64,000 nt of DNA, taken from positions 1,054,001 to 1,118,000 of the forward strand of contig NZ_UHIL01000002.1 of NCBI RefSeq assembly GCF_900460535.1, written 5' to 3'. Each line of letters begins with the position of its first letter. Within the stretch, counting starts at the first letter, position 1. Positions 41,359-49,331 of the stretch are shown in pieces. The notes beneath the pieces are model-generated. The model ran no database searches. It saw only the letters and a program-made list of their open reading frames with translations, and had not been told where the DNA came from. This stretch comes from Vibrio parahaemolyticus (GTDB taxonomy: Bacteria > Pseudomonadota > Gammaproteobacteria > Enterobacterales > Vibrionaceae). The translations under genes were made by a program, and so were the position numbers.

Positions 41359-42441
41359 TTACTGCTGGTGAATCAATACACTTTCTTGCCATTGACGTGG
41401 CAGCTTACGTGCTGATTTTTCCCATGCAGAGAAGTCGGTCACTGGGTGAACGTTGCTGTACTGGTCATTTGCAATCAGCTTGTTTTGCACAGATTTTGGC
41501 AGAGTAATACTGGTGCGAATTGGACGTGCGTAACCTTCTGCTAGGTTGATTTGGCCTTGGTCACTAAAGATGTACTCACGAGCCAATTTGGCTGCGTTTG
41601 GATTTTTCGCGTATTTGTTGATGATGGTTGTGTAACCAGAAATCACGGAACCATCTTGTGGAATCGTGACAGTAAAGCGCTTGCGGTCAATCTTGTCGCG
41701 GTAGTTCAGCGCGTTGAAGTCCCACATGATCGCCACTTCAACTTCGCCTTTTTCTAAGTTGGCGATGTTCGGATCGGTAAATGACAAGCGACCTTGTTTC
41801 GCCAGTTCAGCGAAGAACTTGATTGCGGGTTTAAGGTTCGATTCGTCACCACCGTTGGCAAAAGCGGCTGCCAAAACCGCGTTGTTCGCTTGCGCCGCAA
41901 CGCCTACGTCTCCAACCGTCACTTTGTAGTCACCTTTGAGTAAGTCACCCCAAGTTTTTGGTGCGTCTTTGACTAGGTTGTTGTTTGAGATAAAAGAGAT
42001 AGTGCCAGTGTATGCCAGCGCCCAGTGGCCATCTTTATCTTTCGCCCAATCGGGAATGTCATTCCAAGTGGTCGGTTTATACGGTTGAGTTACGCCTTTT
42101 TTCACGGCAACTCGCGCAAATGCAAAACCGACGTCACCGATATCTGCGGTCGCATTTTTCTTCTCTGCTTCGAATTTCGCGATTTCTTGTGCAGAGCTCA
42201 TGTCAGTGTCTTGATGTTTCAAACCGTAGTTTGATTGCAAATCAGCCCACGTGTCTTTCCAGTTTGCCCAACTGTCTGGCATGCCCACACTGTAAATCGA
42301 GCCTTCTTTTTGAGCGGCTTTTACTAGGGATTCTACATTGGCATCCGCTGAAAAAGCAGGCGCCGATAATGTTGCTGTAATTGCGGTGGCTGCAAGCAGT
42401 TTGGCAGGCACGGCAGTGGAACGGCTAAGCAAAGTTTTCAT
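41359..42441 (-). CDS. Periplasmic solute-binding protein of the phosphonate/iron ABC class
   Basis: This 360-residue protein has a long signal peptide (residues about 1-32, ending TLSAPAFSA) and a class II binding-protein fold, with IYSVGMPDSWANWKDTW at the N-lobe and VEVAIMWDFNALNYRD and a later GYTTIINKYAKNP in the hinge and C-lobe. It is similar in form to AfuA/PhnS-type proteins. It is the first gene of a six-gene minus-strand operon. The 13-base sequence TGGACTAGGTCAG lies just upstream and also in front of the divergent UTRA regulator, so expression is probably controlled by that regulator. Confidence 0.88.
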   Translation of the reverse strand: MKTLLSRSTAVPAKLLAATAITATLSAPAFSADANVESLVKAAQKEGSIYSVGMPDSWANWKDTWADLQSNYGLKHQDTDMSSAQEIAKFEAEKKNATADIGDVGFAFARVAVKKGVTQPYKPTTWNDIPDWAKDKDGHWALAYTGTISFISNNNLVKDAPKTWGDLLKGDYKVTVGDVGVAAQANNAVLAAAFANGGDESNLKPAIKFFAELAKQGRLSFTDPNIANLEKGEVEVAIMWDFNALNYRDKIDRKRFTVTIPQDGSVISGYTTIINKYAKNPNAAKLAREYIFSDQGQINLAEGYARPIRTSITLPKSVQNKLIANDQYSNVHPVTDFSAWEKSARKLPRQWQESVLIHQQ

Positions 42442-42455
42442 TGTCTCTATCCTTC

Positions 42456-42468
42456 TGGACTAGGTCAG
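42456..42468. promoter_or_regulatory. Candidate UTRA-regulator operator at the ABC operon
   Basis: TGGACTAGGTCAG, an imperfect palindrome centred on CTAG, lies 15 bases upstream of the binding-protein start. An identical copy precedes the regulator gene. TGG-N-CTAG-N-type half-sites are typical for GntR/HutC-family UTRA repressors. Confidence 0.7.
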
Positions 42469-42636
42469 TAAGTTCGCTTTTTATCCTATGGGTGGAATGT
42501 GACGGTTTGGTGCAGATAATTTGACAGTTATGATTCACTTCTGTGGCGTTTGTATTTCATTTGATGAAGAAGTGAGCAGGCTGACTTGTCATATTTCTGT
42601 TACTTAAGCCTCTTATCTTGTTGAGAAAATATCTAT

Positions 42637-42649
42637 TGGACTAGGTCAG
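42637..42649. promoter_or_regulatory. Candidate UTRA-regulator operator at the regulator gene
   Basis: This is the second exact copy of TGGACTAGGTCAG, ending one base before the ATG of the regulator, so it would overlap the ribosome site (AGGTCAG). It is probably an autoregulatory operator. Confidence 0.7.
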
Positions 42650-42650
42650 A

Positions 42651-43379
42651 ATGAAAACAACAGGTGCAGGCCAGTTAGGGACGCAGTTAGGAAAAATTAA
42701 AACCAGTTTGAGACAGCAAATTCACACTGGCGTGGTTTCTCAAGGGCAAAAACTGCCTTCAGAAAGAGAGTTAAGTGAGCTGTTTTCTACCACCCGAATC
42801 ACGATTAAAGATGCGTTAGTCTCGTTGGAAACTGAAGGGCTGATTTATCGAGAAGAGCGCCGTGGTTGGTACGTGTCTCCTGAGCGAATCTGCTACAACC
42901 CGTTGTCGCGTTCTCACTTTCATCAAATGATTCGTGAGCAGCATCGGATTGCAGCCACCAAACTGATCAGCGTGCGCAGTGAAATGGCGGCAGGGGATTA
43001 CGCAAAAGCGCTTGATGTCGAGCAGATGACGCCAATCCACATCATTGAGCGTTTGCGTTGTATTGATGGACGAGCCGTGCTGTTTGTTGAAAACGTTCTA
43101 AAAGCGAGTTTGTTTGATGGTATTTTGGCAGAGAATCTGACTATGTCGCTGACGGGCATTTACCGTGAGAAATATGGCTACGAAACAATGCGTTCTCGAT
43201 TCGATGTCATTCCAACGTCAGCACCAGCACATGTGGCGAAAGCATTGAATCTGGCTGAAGGACAACCTGTACTGAAAATTTGTCGCGTGAACTACAAGCA
43301 AGATGGAGAGCTAATGGATTGCGAGTTGGAATACTGGCGACCTGACGCGGTGATGATTCGCATAGACAGCGTGGGATAA
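42651..43379 (+). CDS. GntR-family regulator with UTRA domain (PhnR-like)
   Basis: This 242-residue regulator has a GntR winged helix (residues about 10-78, with LPSERELSELFSTTRITIKDAL) and a UTRA effector domain (about 95-235), the HutC/PhnF/PhnR subfamily. It is divergent from an ABC importer operon that includes two phosphoester-hydrolase-like enzymes, and the same 13-base sequence stands in front of both transcription units. The straightforward inference is repression relieved by the imported compound or a breakdown product. The ligand is unknown. A terminator follows and is shared with the BCCT gene. Confidence 0.9.
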   Translation: MKTTGAGQLGTQLGKIKTSLRQQIHTGVVSQGQKLPSERELSELFSTTRITIKDALVSLETEGLIYREERRGWYVSPERICYNPLSRSHFHQMIREQHRIAATKLISVRSEMAAGDYAKALDVEQMTPIHIIERLRCIDGRAVLFVENVLKASLFDGILAENLTMSLTGIYREKYGYETMRSRFDVIPTSAPAHVAKALNLAEGQPVLKICRVNYKQDGELMDCELEYWRPDAVMIRIDSVG

Positions 43380-43392
43380 ACAGCAGAATTAA

Positions 43393-43418
43393 AAAGAGCC
43401 CAATTAAGGGCTCTTTGC
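43393..43418. terminator. Bidirectional intrinsic terminator
   Basis: AAAGAGCCC and GGGCTCTTT form a 9-bp stem around AATTAA. It is shared by the UTRA regulator gene and the convergent BCCT transporter gene. Confidence 0.85.
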
Positions 43419-43448
43419 ATTTTATGGGGTTGGATATCTAAACCAGAC

Positions 43449-45032
43449 TTAAACCAAACCTTGATCCTTCGCCATTTGATTGGCAATGCCCGGTGCTTTC
43501 AAAATACTAGGTAGCAAAATGAAAGATACAGGAACTGCGGTAATCACAATGAAGGATTGCAGCGCAGTGATGCCGCCAGAACCCATAGAAATCAGCGCGA
43601 TAGCCACAACGCCCATCATCAATCCCCAAAACGAGCGAATCACGGCGTTTGGCTCTGCAGAACCCGTCATTACCACACTGATGGTGTAGGTCATCGAGTC
43701 ACCCGTCGTAACGATGAAGGTGGTGGTCAAAATCAAGAACAGCACCGAAATGATCATCGGAAATGGCAGTTCACCAGTGATTGCAAGCAATACGGCTGGA
43801 AGGTTGAATCCTTCAAACGCTGAAGAGATCAATCCCGGATTCGCGAGCTCGAATGCTAAACCGCTACCGCCCACAATGCTGAACCAAAAACAGGTGATCA
43901 GCGGCGCAGCAATACTGATGGACAAAATCAATTGGCGAATTGTACGGCCACGCGAAATACGTGCGATGAAGATTGCCATCATTGGCCCGTAACCAATAAA
44001 CCAACCCCAGAAGAACACCGTCCACCAGCTTAACCAGCCAGTGTCACCGCGATAAAGCGCCATCGGGAAGAAGTTATCCACCATGCGGCCTACGCCTTGC
44101 ACATAGCCATCAATAATAAAGCTCGTTGGGCCAAAGAACAGGATGTAACCGATCAGCAGTACCGACAGGATGATGTTGTAACGGCTCACAAGTTGGATGC
44201 CTTTGCTTACGCCACTTAGCGCCGAAAGCGTGTACATCACGATGGCAGCGACAATCACCATGCTTTGGGTAATGAAGTTATCTGGGAAACCAAATAATGA
44301 GTTCAGCGCGTAGCTGATTTGCAAACCAAGAAAGCCAATAGGGCCGATAGTACCAGCGGCAACGGCGATGATGCTGCACGCATCCGCCAGGTTACCAATC
44401 CAGCCATGAATCGCTTTGTCGCCAAAGATTGGGTAAAGCAACGTGCGTGGTTTAAGTGGCAAGCCTTTGTCGTAGTGCAGGTGCATCAAGACGATGGATG
44501 AAAGGCAACCGAGAATCGCCCAAGCCAAAAATCCCCAGTGCATAAACGACTGAGATAACGCATTGATTGCAGAAGTTTTTGGTGAAGCTTCACCATACAA
44601 AGGTGGCGCTGTAACAAAGTGAGCAATTGGCTCGGCAGCAGCCCAAAAAACACCACCACCAGCGAGTAGGGTGCACAGTACAATCGACAGCCATTTAAAT
44701 GTGTCGATGTCTGGTTTCGCTAAGCCGCCCAAACGTACATACCCTGTACGACCAAACGCGAGAGCCAAACCGATAAGGAAATTGAGAAGAAGCAATACTT
44801 GCCAGTAAGCTCCGAAATATTTTGTCGCAAACCCAAAGCCTGCGTTAACCATTGCGGTTAGAGATTCGGTGTTCGTCAATGCAAGCAGAACGAACAAACT
44901 GAGGAAGCTACCACTCAACCAGAATACTGGATTGGTGAGTTCGAGGCGTTTCAGTAGGGAAGGGGGATGAATGGCAGAATAGTCTGCTTCCTGAATAGGA
45001 GTATGGGGGGCGGCATTCGTCATATTTGACAT
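43449..45032 (-). CDS. BCCT-family transporter (betaine/choline/carnitine type)
   Basis: This 527-residue carrier has about twelve membrane helices and a polar N-terminus. The family block in helix 8 is WTVFFWGWFIGYGPMMAIF followed by IARISRGRT. The usual substrate box is WWxxWxP; here it reads WFIGYGP, so two of the aromatic residues that bind quaternary ammonium groups differ. BCCT proteins import betaines, choline, carnitine or related zwitterions by sodium or proton coupling. The N-terminal start is the ATG just after a GAAG ribosome-like site; an ATG three codons further is also possible. It sits beside the organophosphorus importer, with which it might share a substrate family. Confidence 0.88.
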   Translation of the reverse strand: MSNMTNAAPHTPIQEADYSAIHPPSLLKRLELTNPVFWLSGSFLSLFVLLALTNTESLTAMVNAGFGFATKYFGAYWQVLLLLNFLIGLALAFGRTGYVRLGGLAKPDIDTFKWLSIVLCTLLAGGGVFWAAAEPIAHFVTAPPLYGEASPKTSAINALSQSFMHWGFLAWAILGCLSSIVLMHLHYDKGLPLKPRTLLYPIFGDKAIHGWIGNLADACSIIAVAAGTIGPIGFLGLQISYALNSLFGFPDNFITQSMVIVAAIVMYTLSALSGVSKGIQLVSRYNIILSVLLIGYILFFGPTSFIIDGYVQGVGRMVDNFFPMALYRGDTGWLSWWTVFFWGWFIGYGPMMAIFIARISRGRTIRQLILSISIAAPLITCFWFSIVGGSGLAFELANPGLISSAFEGFNLPAVLLAITGELPFPMIISVLFLILTTTFIVTTGDSMTYTISVVMTGSAEPNAVIRSFWGLMMGVVAIALISMGSGGITALQSFIVITAVPVSFILLPSILKAPGIANQMAKDQGLV

Positions 45033-45336
45033 AATTACTTCGCTTTTTAGGGCTCGGAAGCCGTGCATTTCCCCTCACATCAAGTCGATGAAAAGTGTGA
45101 GGATGTTCAAAAAGCCGCTGATGGTAACATGTCGAGATAGCGAATATAACCGTAGATTTAGATTAATTTTTAACACTTTAGCCAAGCCTCTGATTTTTTT
45201 GCAGAGATTTTGACTGAAATTTTAGCGTGAAGTGCGCCGCATTTCGTTTGTAAATGACATTCCCCTTATTCTTGTAGGGACTCATCAGAATTACATTGAG
45301 CCAACCTGTTCTAATAAAAATTAAAGGTCTTACCCT
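45033..45336. other. Divergent intergenic region, BCCT transporter and beta-mannosidase
   Basis: No gene is supported. It contains a CTCACA...TGTGAG inverted repeat (45076-45103) and a CTCTG...CAGAG hairpin near 45187-45209. Promoters for both flanking genes must lie here, but no operator can be assigned. Confidence 0.45.
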
Positions 45337-47745
45337 ATGGCTCAAATTGAACTCAACGGGACGTGGCAACTTACCTCACCACAGCGTCCAGATATCGATA
45401 TTCCTATGAATTTGCCCGGCGATAATGTCTCGGCATTATTGCAAGCAGAGCTCATCCCCAATCCTTATTTTGCTGATAACGAAGCCAAAGTCCGCTGGAT
45501 CGAAGCGTGTGATTGGCATATTGAACGACAGTTTGAAGTGGGCGACTCCACGCTGTGCGCTTCTCATATTTGGATGACGCTGACTCGCGTTGACACTTTG
45601 GCTCAGTTCTTTATCAATGGTGAGCGAGTACTAACTAGCAGCAATATGTTTGCCCAGCAACGTGTGGATATTAAACCGTATTTAAAACAAGGTACTAACA
45701 CAATTCGGGTTGAGTTTGCTCGGGTGGATTTAGAAGGTATCGCAAGAGCAAAAAAACTGCCATTTCCGATTCCATCGGCTATGGGCAACAACCAAATTCC
45801 ACACATGAATTTGATCCGCAAAACACAATGCCATTCCGGATGGGATTGGGGCATTTGTTTGATGGTATCGGGAATTTACGACCCAATCCAAATCGATGTA
45901 GTGACTGACATTTGGTTAAAAAATGTCTCAACCGAGCAACAATGGCAAGCCGATGGCAGTGTGATTTTAGACGCGCTGGTGGAAGTGCAAACCGACAACC
46001 AAAGCCATCATGTTACCGTGGAATTTGATGGCGAAGTTCAATTCATTCAAACCGAAGGAAGTGGTCACTATCACTGTCAGTTCCATGTTCAAAAGCCGCA
46101 ACTCTGGTGGCCAGCAGGTTACGGCGATGCGCATCTGTACACCATTTCTGTTGGTTGTGGTGAGCAAACGCTGTCGCGCAAGATTGGACTTCGTCAGTTG
46201 AGCTTAAATAGTCAGGCAGATGAACATGGCTCTGCGATGGAATTTATCGTCAATGGCACGCCTATTAATGCCAAAGGTGCGAACTGGATTCCTGTCGATG
46301 CGATGCCGGGTCGAGAATGTGAACACCGTTATCGAGACCTATTGCAAAGTGCGGTTGATGCCAACATGAACATGATTCGAGTGTGGGGCGGCGGTCAGTA
46401 CGAGAGTGAAACCTTTTATAACCTTTGTGATGAACTCGGCTTGTTGGTGTGGCAAGACATGATGTTCGCCTGCTCATTGTACCCATCAGACGACGAGTTT
46501 TTAAAAGACGTAGAAGACGAACTTCGATTCCAAATTCCGCGCCTTAAAGCGCATCCTTCCATTGCACTTTGGTGTGGCGATAACGAAGTGATTGGTGCCA
46601 TTGGTTGGTATGACGAATCTAAGCACAACAAAGTAAAATACACCGTCAATTATGACCGCCTCAATCGCATGATTGAACAAGTGATTACTCAGCAAGATGA
46701 TTCGCGCCGCTTTTGGCCGAGCTCTCCCTGCAATGGCGAGTTGGATTTTGGTGACGCATGGCACGATGATAGCAAAGGCGACATGCACTTTTGGGATGTA
46801 TGGCATTCGGGTAAATCATTTAGCGCGTATCTAAACATTAATCCTCGTTTTTGCTCTGAATTTGGCTTCCAATCTTGGCCGTCTTTCTCGGAGGTGAAGC
46901 AGTTTGTACCCGAGCGAGACTGGAACATCACTTCACCAACGTTCGAGCAACACCAAAAGAATCCTCGTGGAAACAGCATCATCACTGAGATGTTTACTCG
47001 TTACTTCCGTTTTCCATCGGGCTTTGAGCAGATGTTGTATTTGAGCCAGGTGCAACAAGCGATCGCCATCAAAACCGCGTGTGATCACTGGCGCGCGATT
47101 TCTCCAATTTGTCGCGGGATGCTGTATTGGCAGCTCAACGACAACTGGCCCGTCAGTTCTTGGTCAAGCTTGGAGTACAGTGGCCGTTGGAAGCAGTTGC
47201 ACTACCATGCGAAGCGATTTTTTGCGCCGCAGTATTTGGTGTTTTCTGAGCATACAGGCAAGTTGAGCCTGCATTTGCTCAATGATGCCAAAGAGCCCGC
47301 AAGCGTCAATGCACAGCTCAAGTGGGTAGATTGGCAAGGGGAAGAAAAGCAATGTTGGAGCTTAGAACAAACGGTCATAGCAGACAGTAATACGATTTTG
47401 TGGCAATTGGATGAATCGTTTGAGAAGGATGAACTTACGTCAGGCTTCTTCTATGTTGAAGCGCAAATCGGTGAAGACAGAATAAGCAACACATGGTTTT
47501 GCACTCATGAGCTGAAAACGTTGCCGATGGCGAAAGCCAATATTGATGTCTCGATTGAGGGGCGCCAAATTACATTGGTTGCGGATAAGCCTGCTTTCTT
47601 TGTACATGTGGAGTGTGATACCCAAGGTCGTTTCAGTGATTCCAGCCTCACTCTTCTGGTGAACCAGCCTGTAACGATTGAGTTTTTGGGAGACGATCTG
47701 GCCGCAATGTCGGCATCATTACGGGTTTACCATTTGATGCAGTAA
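45337..47745 (+). CDS. Beta-mannosidase, glycoside hydrolase family 2
   Basis: This enzyme removes terminal beta-linked mannose from oligosaccharides. The 802-residue protein has the GH2 sandwich, immunoglobulin-like and barrel domains in order. The N-terminal region (LNGTWQLTSP and the CDWHIERQF segment) is beta-mannosidase-like. The acid/base Glu is in WCGDNEVIGA and the nucleophile Glu in FCSEFGFQSWPS, with IRVWGGGQYE before them. There is no signal peptide, so it is cytoplasmic and acts on imported mannosides, such as plant or algal mannan fragments. No cognate transporter is adjacent. The gene appears monocistronic with promoter in the 300-base divergent region. Confidence 0.93.
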   Translation: MAQIELNGTWQLTSPQRPDIDIPMNLPGDNVSALLQAELIPNPYFADNEAKVRWIEACDWHIERQFEVGDSTLCASHIWMTLTRVDTLAQFFINGERVLTSSNMFAQQRVDIKPYLKQGTNTIRVEFARVDLEGIARAKKLPFPIPSAMGNNQIPHMNLIRKTQCHSGWDWGICLMVSGIYDPIQIDVVTDIWLKNVSTEQQWQADGSVILDALVEVQTDNQSHHVTVEFDGEVQFIQTEGSGHYHCQFHVQKPQLWWPAGYGDAHLYTISVGCGEQTLSRKIGLRQLSLNSQADEHGSAMEFIVNGTPINAKGANWIPVDAMPGRECEHRYRDLLQSAVDANMNMIRVWGGGQYESETFYNLCDELGLLVWQDMMFACSLYPSDDEFLKDVEDELRFQIPRLKAHPSIALWCGDNEVIGAIGWYDESKHNKVKYTVNYDRLNRMIEQVITQQDDSRRFWPSSPCNGELDFGDAWHDDSKGDMHFWDVWHSGKSFSAYLNINPRFCSEFGFQSWPSFSEVKQFVPERDWNITSPTFEQHQKNPRGNSIITEMFTRYFRFPSGFEQMLYLSQVQQAIAIKTACDHWRAISPICRGMLYWQLNDNWPVSSWSSLEYSGRWKQLHYHAKRFFAPQYLVFSEHTGKLSLHLLNDAKEPASVNAQLKWVDWQGEEKQCWSLEQTVIADSNTILWQLDESFEKDELTSGFFYVEAQIGEDRISNTWFCTHELKTLPMAKANIDVSIEGRQITLVADKPAFFVHVECDTQGRFSDSSLTLLVNQPVTIEFLGDDLAAMSASLRVYHLMQ

Positions 47746-47797
47746 ACACAAACTCAACGTTGAAAGGGGGCTTCCATGCTCCCTTTGTTGTTTCACA

Positions 47798-48451
47798 CTA
47801 GAGCAAATTACGTTTTGCCCACGTAATGGCCTGCATGCGGTTTTTGACTTCGAGCTTACGGAAAATACTATAGAGGTGCGATTTCACCGTGTGCTCACTG
47901 ACAAAGAGCGAATCGGCAATATCAAGGTTTGAGCCACCCTGACACAGTGCAGAGAGCACTTGCATCTCACGACGGGTCAGTTCCATTTCGAGTTTCGTTT
48001 CTAGCTCACCGACGGTATTGTTTATGCTCAATAGGTGGCCAATCAGTTGATTGAGAATATCGCGAGAGAGCCAATTCTCTCCGTTCAAAATGCCTTTTAG
48101 CCCCATCATTACCTTGTCGAAATCATCCTCAAAATAGAACAAACCTTTCAAGTTTGACCAAGTGAGTAAGCTCTCGACCCTCAGATTCGGTTCTGCGTTG
48201 ACCAATACAGTCGCATCTACGTGCTCTAACTTACTGAGTGTTTGTTTGACCTCTGGCAATTCAGGGAGAGAGCTATCGACTATCGCTACATAGTGTTCAT
48301 CGCGGGTGCTAGGGAAATTGACGTCAGCGCCTCGGGTTAAAAGTACGGGTTTTTCTAGGTTCTGTTCAATAGCGGTTTGCAAGCCGCGACCTTGAATGTT
48401 GTTGAAGGTGAACAATAAGACGGTGTTGTTGGTTGTGTTGGTATTCATCAT
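47798..48451 (-). CDS. VpsT/CsgD-like LuxR-family regulator with c-di-GMP motif
   Basis: This 217-residue protein has a receiver-like N-terminal domain (about 1-125) without a clear phosphorylation Asp set and a LuxR-type helix-turn-helix at the C-terminus (LTRREMQVLSALCQGGSNLD, then SEHTVKSHLYSIFRKL). Just before the output domain is NWLSR, which fits the W-[FLM]-[TS]-R c-di-GMP-binding motif of VpsT in V. cholerae. The family controls biofilm matrix genes. The best start is the ATG sharing one base with the stop of the upstream XRE gene (TGATG), seven bases after GGAGG. It is the last gene of a cluster that starts with a diguanylate cyclase gene. Confidence 0.88.
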   Translation of the reverse strand: MMNTNTTNNTVLLFTFNNIQGRGLQTAIEQNLEKPVLLTRGADVNFPSTRDEHYVAIVDSSLPELPEVKQTLSKLEHVDATVLVNAEPNLRVESLLTWSNLKGLFYFEDDFDKVMMGLKGILNGENWLSRDILNQLIGHLLSINNTVGELETKLEMELTRREMQVLSALCQGGSNLDIADSLFVSEHTVKSHLYSIFRKLEVKNRMQAITWAKRNLL

Positions 48452-49266
48452 CAATGAACCTCCTGTCGAGACTGCATAAACTCATTTCCTACTTGATGAA
48501 AGCGATAGAGCACTAGGTCTAACAGCCCATCAAAGCAATATTTCACCATGGGGTTTCCGAAGATTTGTGTGGCGGGGGCTCTAAAGAACGTAACTCGCCG
48601 ATGTTGATAGAAGTCCCGAATAAAAATGTCGAAGAGAAGTTGTTTAATCACGGGCTCATGAACCGGGAAATGGATGATCGTATTTCCCATGACTTGGAGA
48701 ATGTCGGTGACTAAGTACTTCAGTATCGAGCGCCCTAAATGCCAAAAGCTGAGAATCCTAAATTCAGACCTCAGCTCTTGATAAATCAAATGGCCAACCA
48801 ACATGCCTTCACAGTAGTAGAGGCGGGCCTTGCTGGGGGATTCATTGAATTGATTGAGCGTGTCTTCTATTCCGCCGGGCGTGATCAGTTGTTTGTGCAC
48901 GGCGTTAATTTGCTCATACTCCGTCAAACTGATTTGGCTAAGGGCGCAATTTTTCACATCGGTTACACGGTATTCGTAAACAATGTCTTTAAAGCTCAAA
49001 TAGATGCTTTTGCTTTGTGAAGCTTTGACCCGTTTGTATTCGCTGGAGGTGTATTGATACTGCTTGCCGATGTAGTGAGCGAAAGCAAGCCGCTTGAGCA
49101 AACTGGGCGTTACTTTACCGCTTTCCCACTGGCTTAGTGTGGGTTGATTTAAGCTTTCAAAAGCGCTGTAACTTCGGGCTAGCTCATCCGCTAATTGGCC
49201 TTGAGTTAACCCCCTTTCCTTTCGAATAGCAGCCACTGCATGCGAAAATTCTAACTTACTAACCAT
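48451..49266 (-). CDS. XRE-family helix-turn-helix protein with unknown C-terminal domain
   Basis: This 271-residue protein has a Cro/CI-type helix-turn-helix (about residues 6-70, with RKERGLTQGQLADELARS and TLSQWESGKVTPS). A C-terminal domain of about 180 residues follows that I cannot assign with confidence; the order of strands and helices (ARLYYCEGMLVGHLIYQEL, then RILSFWHLGRSILKYL) is compatible with an acetyltransferase-like or sensory fold. It is translationally coupled to the VpsT-like gene. Co-regulation with c-di-GMP signalling is inferred. Confidence 0.78.
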   Translation of the reverse strand: MVSKLEFSHAVAAIRKERGLTQGQLADELARSYSAFESLNQPTLSQWESGKVTPSLLKRLAFAHYIGKQYQYTSSEYKRVKASQSKSIYLSFKDIVYEYRVTDVKNCALSQISLTEYEQINAVHKQLITPGGIEDTLNQFNESPSKARLYYCEGMLVGHLIYQELRSEFRILSFWHLGRSILKYLVTDILQVMGNTIIHFPVHEPVIKQLLFDIFIRDFYQHRRVTFFRAPATQIFGNPMVKYCFDGLLDLVLYRFHQVGNEFMQSRQEVH

Positions 49267-49331
49267 ATATCTACGTCCTGAAATTATTATATTTTTGAGT
49301 GCTTCTCAGCGGCTCGGACCGAGCCAAAACT

